Source: CAYGLV01 sp964351025 (GTDB taxonomy: Bacteria > Actinomycetota > Thermoleophilia > Gaiellales > Gaiellaceae). Taken from it: DNA of 15,584 nt. The DNA is taken from positions 1-15,584 of the forward strand of contig CAYGLV010000057.1 in NCBI GenBank assembly GCA_964351025.1, written 5' to 3'. The translations under genes and the position numbers were made by a program. Shown one piece after another: positions 11,463 through 15,584 of this stretch. How positions within the stretch are numbered: position 1 is the first letter of the stretch; each line of letters begins with the position of its first letter. The notes under the pieces are model-generated. The model did no database searches and was not told the origin of the DNA. It worked only from the letters and a program-made list of their open reading frames with translations.

Positions 11463-11492
11463 TCGTTTCCAGCCGCCCCAGGCTGGAGGCGA
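11463..11492 (+). repeat. Stem-loop 1: 12-bp stem (two G-U pairs), 6-nt loop
   Basis: TCGTTTCCAGCC pairs with GGCTGGAGGCGA across the loop GCCCCA. Seven central pairs are Watson-Crick at DNA level, and the full 12-bp stem needs two G-U pairs, so it forms fully only in plus-strand RNA. It lies 78 bp after the XRE-cupin stop without a U-tract, so it may be a weak terminator for that gene or part of the next leader. Confidence 0.5.
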
Positions 11493-11569
11493 TGGAGAGG
11501 CGGGCGGAAAACGTGCTTCCACTCGGTGTAGTCAGGTCAAACTTCGGTTTTCTTGTGACATGCCCTCCG

Positions 11570-11613
11570 GCCAGGGAGGAGGCCGCTCCAAGCACCCCGG
11601 CCTCCTCCCTGGC
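11570..11613. repeat. Stem-loop 2: perfect 16-bp inverted repeat, 12-nt loop
   Basis: GCCAGGGAGGAGGCCG at 11570-11585 is perfectly complementary to CGGCCTCCTCCCTGGC at 11598-11613. The stem is almost all G-C and would be very stable as RNA. No T-run follows on either side, so it is not a standard intrinsic terminator. The left arm contains GGAGGAGG, a Shine-Dalgarno-like run. It sits about 155 bp upstream of the solute-binding protein start. Confidence 0.75.
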
Positions 11614-11754
11614 GGACTACCGCAGCTCTCGCCTCGCCCGCCCAGGGCGCACGCGCAGCCGCCGTCTCGCTCTCGACGTGACTCCGGGGTCGCAGGCGCA
11701 TCCTCACCTGCCCGGGCGCCCTGAGCGGACGAGGCGAGACGGCACTGATCTCCC

Positions 11755-11762
11755 GGAAGGAG
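11755..11762 (+). promoter_or_regulatory. Ribosome binding site of the solute-binding protein gene
   Basis: GGAAGGAG is a strong Shine-Dalgarno sequence ending 4 nt before the ATG at 11767, which suggests high-level translation of an abundant binding protein. Confidence 0.8.
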
Positions 11763-11766
11763 TCAC

Positions 11767-13437
11767 ATGACGAGCAAGACCATGCTGACCGGCGCTCTCA
11801 CAATGGCCGGCGCAGCACTCATGGCGGCGGCCGCGCTGGCCGGCCCGTCGTCGCAGGCGTCCTCGCAGAACATCGCCGCCCGCGGCGGCACGTTGCGGAT
11901 CGACAACCGCAACGACTACGACTTCGTCGACCCGTCGCTTGCGTACTTCTCCCACTCGTGGCAGCTCCAGTGGGCAACCCAGCTGACGCTTCTGTCCTAC
12001 CCCGACAAGGATGGGCTGGAGGGAACGCGGATCACCCCGGCGGCCGCGGCCGGCCTGCCGACTGTCTCCGCCGACGGGAAGACGTACACATTCAGGGTCA
12101 GGTCCGGTTTTCGCTTCAGCGACGGCAAGCCCGTCACGGCAGCGAACTTCGCCTGGGCGATCAACCGGGCGTTGAGGCCGCAGATGCAGTCGCCGGCCGC
12201 ATCGTTCCTGGACGACGTCGTCGGCGCGCAGGCGGTGCTCGACGGCAAGGCCGCGACCGCGTCGGGCGTGAAGGTGAACGGGAATACGCTGACGATCTCC
12301 CTGACTCACGTCGCGCCGGACTTCATCGCCCGCATGACGATGCCGTTCTTCTCGGCGATCCCGCTGAACCTGCCTATCGACTCGAACGGGGCCGACGCAC
12401 CGCTCGTCTCGGCCGGGCCGTACTACCTCAAGGAGTGGACGCAGCGCCGGACGGCACTGATCGTCCGCAACCCGTACTGGAACAGCAAGAAGGAGCCGTG
12501 GAAGAGCCTCGGCCGGCCGGCGAACGTGGACGCGATGGCGGTCACGATCGGCAACTCGCTCGACGCGACGAAGCTCCGCCTCGAGGCGAACGAGGTGGAC
12601 GTGGGCGCTGTTCCGCCCGCTGCCGCCGCCGAGCTCGTGCAGAAGTACGGGATCAACAAGGACCGTTTCTTCATCCGCAAGCAAACGGTCCTCTGGTACC
12701 TCGCTCTCAACAACGCCCAGCCGTTGTTCAAGGGCAACACGAAGCTCCGGCAGTCGCTCAACTGGGCGCTCGACCGGCCGCAGATGGTCCGCCAGCACGG
12801 GTTCCTCGGCGGCGGCCGCACCGACCAGATCCTCCCGCCCGGGATGCTCGGGTACAAGAACTGGGACATCTATCCGCTCGCCGGCGTCAACGCGACGTCG
12901 CTCGCGAAGGCGCGGGCGCTCGCCCAGGGGGCAACCCGCGGCGGCAAGGCGGTCATGTACACGTTCAACTCGTCGTTCGGCCCGACCGTCGCACAGGTCG
13001 TCCAGTACAACCTGAAGCAGGTCGGTATCGACGTCGAGATCCGGACGTACGACCGCGTCGTGCAGAACACGAAGTCCGCCACGCGGGGTGAGCCGTTCGA
13101 CATCAGCCTCGAGGGCTGGGGCGCCGACTACCTGGATCCGTACAACTTCGCCAACAAGCTCTTCGACGGCACGGGCATACAGGAGTCGAACAACAACAAC
13201 CTCAGCTACTTCAACGATCCCTCGTGGAACAAGCGGCTCAAGGCGGCCGCGCTCCTCTCGGGTGACGCCCGGGCCAAGGAGTACGCCGCGGTCGACCGCG
13301 ACCTGATGAAGAACGCGGCTCCGATCGCTCCGTACATCAATACGAACGCGAAGATCCTCGTCGGCGCGAACGTCGGGTGCTACACCTACAACTCGACCGG
13401 TGGCACCACGAATCTCGTCGCGATCTGCAAGAAGTAG
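11767..13437 (+). CDS. Extracellular solute-binding protein, family 5 (DppA/OppA-like), orphan
   Basis: A 556-residue periplasmic-type binding protein of the peptide/nickel ABC-transporter class. The N-terminus has a signal peptide: basic start MTSK, a hydrophobic core LTGALTMAGAALMAAAALAG and a polar exit near residue 30. There is no lipobox cysteine, so it is probably secreted, or anchored by other means, and not a standard lipoprotein. Family-5 landmarks include TYTFRVRSGFRFSDGKPVTA, SAGPYYLKEW, LRQSLNWALDRPQMV, and GWGADYLDPYNF. The only two cysteines I see are C538 and C554, near the C-terminus, and could form a disulfide outside the cell. No permease or ATPase genes follow; the next gene is convergent. 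The substrate may be a peptide or another small solute and cannot be told from the sequence. The ATG has a strong ribosome binding site 4 nt upstream. Confidence 0.93.
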   Translation: MTSKTMLTGALTMAGAALMAAAALAGPSSQASSQNIAARGGTLRIDNRNDYDFVDPSLAYFSHSWQLQWATQLTLLSYPDKDGLEGTRITPAAAAGLPTVSADGKTYTFRVRSGFRFSDGKPVTAANFAWAINRALRPQMQSPAASFLDDVVGAQAVLDGKAATASGVKVNGNTLTISLTHVAPDFIARMTMPFFSAIPLNLPIDSNGADAPLVSAGPYYLKEWTQRRTALIVRNPYWNSKKEPWKSLGRPANVDAMAVTIGNSLDATKLRLEANEVDVGAVPPAAAAELVQKYGINKDRFFIRKQTVLWYLALNNAQPLFKGNTKLRQSLNWALDRPQMVRQHGFLGGGRTDQILPPGMLGYKNWDIYPLAGVNATSLAKARALAQGATRGGKAVMYTFNSSFGPTVAQVVQYNLKQVGIDVEIRTYDRVVQNTKSATRGEPFDISLEGWGADYLDPYNFANKLFDGTGIQESNNNNLSYFNDPSWNKRLKAAALLSGDARAKEYAAVDRDLMKNAAPIAPYINTNAKILVGANVGCYTYNSTGGTTNLVAICKK

Positions 13438-13456
13438 CTCCTCCCGCAAGCCCAGT

Positions 13457-13498
13457 CGCGCCGAAGGCGCCGGACCCTACGCCGGCGCCTTCGGCGCG
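13457..13498. terminator. Bidirectional terminator-type hairpin between convergent genes
   Basis: CGCGCCGAAGGCGCCGG (13457-13473) is perfectly complementary to 13482-13498, a 17-bp stem with an 8-nt loop. It lies 19 bp after the solute-binding protein stop and 11 bp beyond the stop of the convergent serine hydrolase gene. It is followed by only a short TT on the plus strand, so termination may rely mainly on the stem, as is common in high-GC actinobacteria. Confidence 0.8.
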
Positions 13499-13509
13499 TT
13501 CAGGCCCCT

Positions 13510-14631
13510 CTAGCCGGTGCGGGGATTGACTGCGGCGAAGCGCTTGAGCGCGGCTTCCGCCACGCGTCCGGCGAGCACGTCCGAGGGCGCGCCGACGCCC
13601 CGGCCGTAGGTGAGCACCGCGGCCACGTAGACGCCGCCCGGCCAGAAGACGAGTCCCGCGTCGTGCCGCGCCGTGGCCAGCCAGCCGGCCTTGTGCAGGA
13701 CCCAGACGCCCGCCTGCCCGTCACCGACGAAGCGATCGAGCTTGCCCGGGTCGCGGACGTGGGCGAGGAGGTAGAGGAGGTAGCGGCCGTCCGACGGCGT
13801 GAAGGCGCCGCGGGCGTGCTCGGCCAGCGGCCCGTCGCCGCCGGCGGCGAGCCAGACCGCCCGTGCCAGCCCCGCGAGGTCGCTCGCCGTCGTGTGCTTG
13901 CCGAACCCGAACGCCGGCTGGCTCTCGATGCGCACGGGGATCGGGCCCTGCGGCGTGCGGGTCGCGTAGCCGCCGTACATGATCGTGTCACGCAGTCCGA
14001 GCTCGGTGAAGAGGGCGTTCACGCGGGCAGACCCGGCGCTCGTCGAGCCGGCGAGCCAGACCTCGAGCGCGTTCGCTGCGGCGTTGTCGGAGTACCAGAG
14101 CATCGAGCGCAGCAGGCCGTCGACGCGCGAGCCCGCTGCCGGCTTTCCCTCGTGCGCACGCAGGACCGCTGCGGCGATTCCGAGCTTGAGCGTCGAGGCC
14201 GCGGGAAACTGCGCACGCGCGTTCCAGGCCGCGCCGGCGCCCGTCGTCAGGCTCTGGACGTAGACACCGGCCGTGCCGGGGAACGACGCGACGAGCGCTC
14301 GCACCGTGCGGCCGAGGGCCGTGTCCTCCCGGCCCGCGACCGCACGCGGTACCGCGCTGCGCGGGAGGCCGAAGACGGGCCCGACCTCGGCCGACGCGGC
14401 GCGGCCGCGCGCGTCGTAGACGGTGAGACGCAGCGTGACGTCGCGCCGTGGCAGCGCCACGCGGACGGAGAAGCTGCGGCCCCGCAGCGGCCGGTCGGCG
14501 AGGACCGAGCCGCCGACCCGGATCACGAGCCTCCTCGTCCCGCTCGCAACGGTCCCGGTGACGAGCCCGAACGAGGCCTCGTACGGGCCGGGCTGGACGA
14601 TCGCCGGCGGCGGGAGCGCGGGTGCGGCCAC
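13510..14631 (-). CDS. Serine beta-lactamase-fold protein with N-terminal Ig-like domain
   Basis: A 373-residue protein of the class-A beta-lactamase/D-Ala-D-Ala peptidase superfamily. The catalytic serine-lysine motif is S146-T-L-K149, the second motif S181-D-N183, and the third H313-K-A-G316 in place of the usual KTG. Residues about 17-90 look like a beta-sandwich (Ig-like) domain with alternating hydrophobic strands (RRLVIRVGG, SFSVRVALP, VTLRLTVYDA). I do not find the omega-loop E-x2-LN motif that supplies the deacylating glutamate of class A enzymes, so true beta-lactamase activity is doubtful; a cell-wall peptidase, esterase or non-hydrolytic role is possible. These enzymes normally act outside the membrane, yet no signal peptide is visible: the GTG start at 14631 gives AAPALPPPAIVQPG. 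No start codon was found in frame immediately upstream. The gene diverges from dinB across 44 bp. Confidence 0.8.
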   Translation of the reverse strand: MAAPALPPPAIVQPGPYEASFGLVTGTVASGTRRLVIRVGGSVLADRPLRGRSFSVRVALPRRDVTLRLTVYDARGRAASAEVGPVFGLPRSAVPRAVAGREDTALGRTVRALVASFPGTAGVYVQSLTTGAGAAWNARAQFPAASTLKLGIAAAVLRAHEGKPAAGSRVDGLLRSMLWYSDNAAANALEVWLAGSTSAGSARVNALFTELGLRDTIMYGGYATRTPQGPIPVRIESQPAFGFGKHTTASDLAGLARAVWLAAGGDGPLAEHARGAFTPSDGRYLLYLLAHVRDPGKLDRFVGDGQAGVWVLHKAGWLATARHDAGLVFWPGGVYVAAVLTYGRGVGAPSDVLAGRVAEAALKRFAAVNPRTG

Positions 14632-14640
14632 GGCCCCATC

Positions 14641-14678
14641 TTGCCTGTCGGGGTCGGCGTCTAGCCTTGGCGACTGTG
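14641..14678 (+). promoter_or_regulatory. Candidate dinB promoter with leaderless-type spacing
   Basis: TTGCCT (14641-14646), a 15-bp spacer, TAGCCT (14662-14667) and then 8 nt to the GTG start. No Shine-Dalgarno precedes the GTG. The spacer is short, so this is only a moderate match. No LexA box was recognised in the 44-bp gap shared with the divergent gene. Confidence 0.35.
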
Positions 14679-15584
14679 CCCATCATCGCCCACCTCGACC
14701 TCGACGCCTTCTTCGCGGCCGTCGAGGAGCTCGAGCACCCCGAGCTGCGAGCGAAGCCGCTCGTCGTCGGTGGCGATCCGCACGGCCGCGGTGTCGTCGC
14801 GACCGCCAACTACGTCGCCCGAGGGTTCGGGATCCGTTCCGCGATGAGTGCCGCCGAGGCGCTGCGGCGCTGCCCGCAGGCTGTCTTCGTGCGGCCCCGG
14901 ATCTCGCTCTACCGGCAGTACTCACAGGCCGTCTGGACGGCGATCGGCGAGGTCGTGCCCCGGATCGAGCGCACCGGGATGGACGAGGGCTACCTCGACC
15001 TCGGCTCGGTCGTGACCGAGTTCCGCGGGGCGCGCGCGGCCGCGGAGGCGGTGCAGACCTCGGTGCGGGCGGCGACGCGGCTCTCCTGCTCGCTCGGGGT
15101 CGCCACCTCGAAGGTCGTCGCCAAGATCGCCTCCGACCGCCGCAAGCCCGGCGGCATCACCCTCGTCCCACCCGGGACCGAGGCCCGGTTCCTCGGGCCG
15201 CTGCCCGTGCGCGTGCTTCCCGGCGTGGGGCCGCGCGCCGAGGAGCGACTAAAGGCCGGCGGCGTGGCGACGATCGGCGGGCTCGCCGCGCTCTCCGACC
15301 TCGACCTGCGCGCCCTTCTCCCCGGCAAGTGGGGCGCAGAGCTGCGCGACCGCGCGCGCGGGATCGATCCCCGCGATCTCGAGCAGAGCGGCGAGCGGCT
15401 TTCGATCTCGACGGAGGAGACGTTCGCGCGTGACGTCTCGGACCGTGGCGCGCTGCACGCCGAGCTGCGCCGGATGGCGGTCGAGGTCGCCGCGCACCTC
15501 CGGCACGGCGGCCTCTCGGCGCGGACGGTGACGGCGAAGCTGCGCTACGCGGACTTCTCGATCCGCTCCCGCTCGACGACGCTG
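14676..15584 (+). CDS. dinB: DNA polymerase IV (Y-family translesion polymerase); 3' end outside window
   Basis: The frame is open from GTG 14676 to the end of the window, 303 residues of a protein usually about 350-400 long. Pol IV extends primers past damaged template bases with low fidelity. Palm-domain metal ligands are D8 in HLDLDAFFAAVE and D103-E104 in GMDEGYLDL, at the same positions as in E. coli Pol IV; the common DEAYLD reads DEGYLD here. F13 is the probable steric gate. The signature SLGVATSKVVAKIAS (139-153) with RKPGG follows, then the helix-hairpin-helix LPGVGPRAEERL (181-192) of the thumb. The little-finger domain starts near residue 240 (ISTEETFARDV) and is cut off, so the C-terminal clamp-binding motif cannot be checked. 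It diverges from the serine hydrolase gene. Confidence 0.95.
   Translation, partial: MPIIAHLDLDAFFAAVEELEHPELRAKPLVVGGDPHGRGVVATANYVARGFGIRSAMSAAEALRRCPQAVFVRPRISLYRQYSQAVWTAIGEVVPRIERTGMDEGYLDLGSVVTEFRGARAAAEAVQTSVRAATRLSCSLGVATSKVVAKIASDRRKPGGITLVPPGTEARFLGPLPVRVLPGVGPRAEERLKAGGVATIGGLAALSDLDLRALLPGKWGAELRDRARGIDPRDLEQSGERLSISTEETFARDVSDRGALHAELRRMAVEVAAHLRHGGLSARTVTAKLRYADFSIRSRSTTL

Larger units (their letters stand above)
11386..11766. other. 381-bp intergenic region between the XRE-cupin gene and the solute-binding protein gene
   Basis: No credible coding sequence is present; the short open frames here show no protein-like conservation. It holds two stem-loops (listed separately) and the ribosome binding site of the next gene. 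I saw no recognised riboswitch core. Promoter candidates for the solute-binding protein are weak (for example TTGACT at 11458 without a matching -10). Its length is unusual in this tightly packed window. Confidence 0.6.

Noticed and set aside
11458..11724. Small open frames in the gap before the solute-binding protein
   Set aside because: They have no ribosome site, are Pro/Arg/Ser-rich without conservation-like pattern, and run through two strong stem-loops.
11704..13449. 581-residue minus-strand open frame opposite the solute-binding protein
   Set aside because: It is Arg/Val/Asp-rich antisense sequence; the plus-strand frame has a signal peptide, ribosome site and family motifs.

Overview
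The window is GC-rich DNA (roughly 70% by eye) packed with ordinary chromosomal genes. Codon third positions are strongly G/C, GTG starts are frequent, one gene looks leaderless, and long shadow reading frames lie opposite most genes. Together with Lon, a two-gene glutamate synthase and several actinobacterial-looking proteins, this suggests a high-GC actinobacterium, possibly of the Thermoleophilia/Gaiellales type. That placement is an inference from sequence style, not from a phylogenetic marker.

Layout, left to right. (1) The 3' end of gltB followed by gltD (+) encodes NADPH glutamate synthase. (2) Converging on it is a proA-proB operon (-) for the first two steps of proline synthesis from glutamate. 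(3) Divergent from proA is a beta-eliminating lyase (+) whose specificity-determining residues all point to tryptophanase rather than tyrosine phenol-lyase. (4) Converging on it, with overlapping stop codons, is a three-gene minus-strand run: lon, a small HxlR-type regulator that starts inside the lon 3' end, and a class-V PLP-dependent aminotransferase-fold protein. The last appears to start at a CTG that overlaps the regulator's stop codon. (5) Divergent from lon is an XRE-cupin regulator (+) with a leaderless-looking promoter. (6) A 381-bp gap with two strong stem-loops leads to an orphan family-5 extracellular solute-binding protein (+). (7) A 17-bp-stem terminator separates it from a convergent serine beta-lactamase-fold protein (-). 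(8) Divergent from that is dinB, DNA polymerase IV (+), which runs off the window.

Functionally, the left third concerns glutamate: GltBD makes it and ProA/ProB divert it to proline. The centre holds two unrelated PLP enzymes placed tail to tail, plus protein quality control (Lon). The right third holds nutrient capture, a cell-envelope-type serine hydrolase and translesion synthesis. I see no insertion sequences, CRISPR arrays, phage genes, tRNA or rRNA genes. The window does not obviously contain a new defence or mobile system. The points most worth a second look are the CTG-initiated, translationally coupled aminotransferase, the palindrome in the lon leader, the stem-loops upstream of the solute-binding protein, the divergent ProA in reversed gene order, and the serine hydrolase that lacks expected beta-lactamase features.
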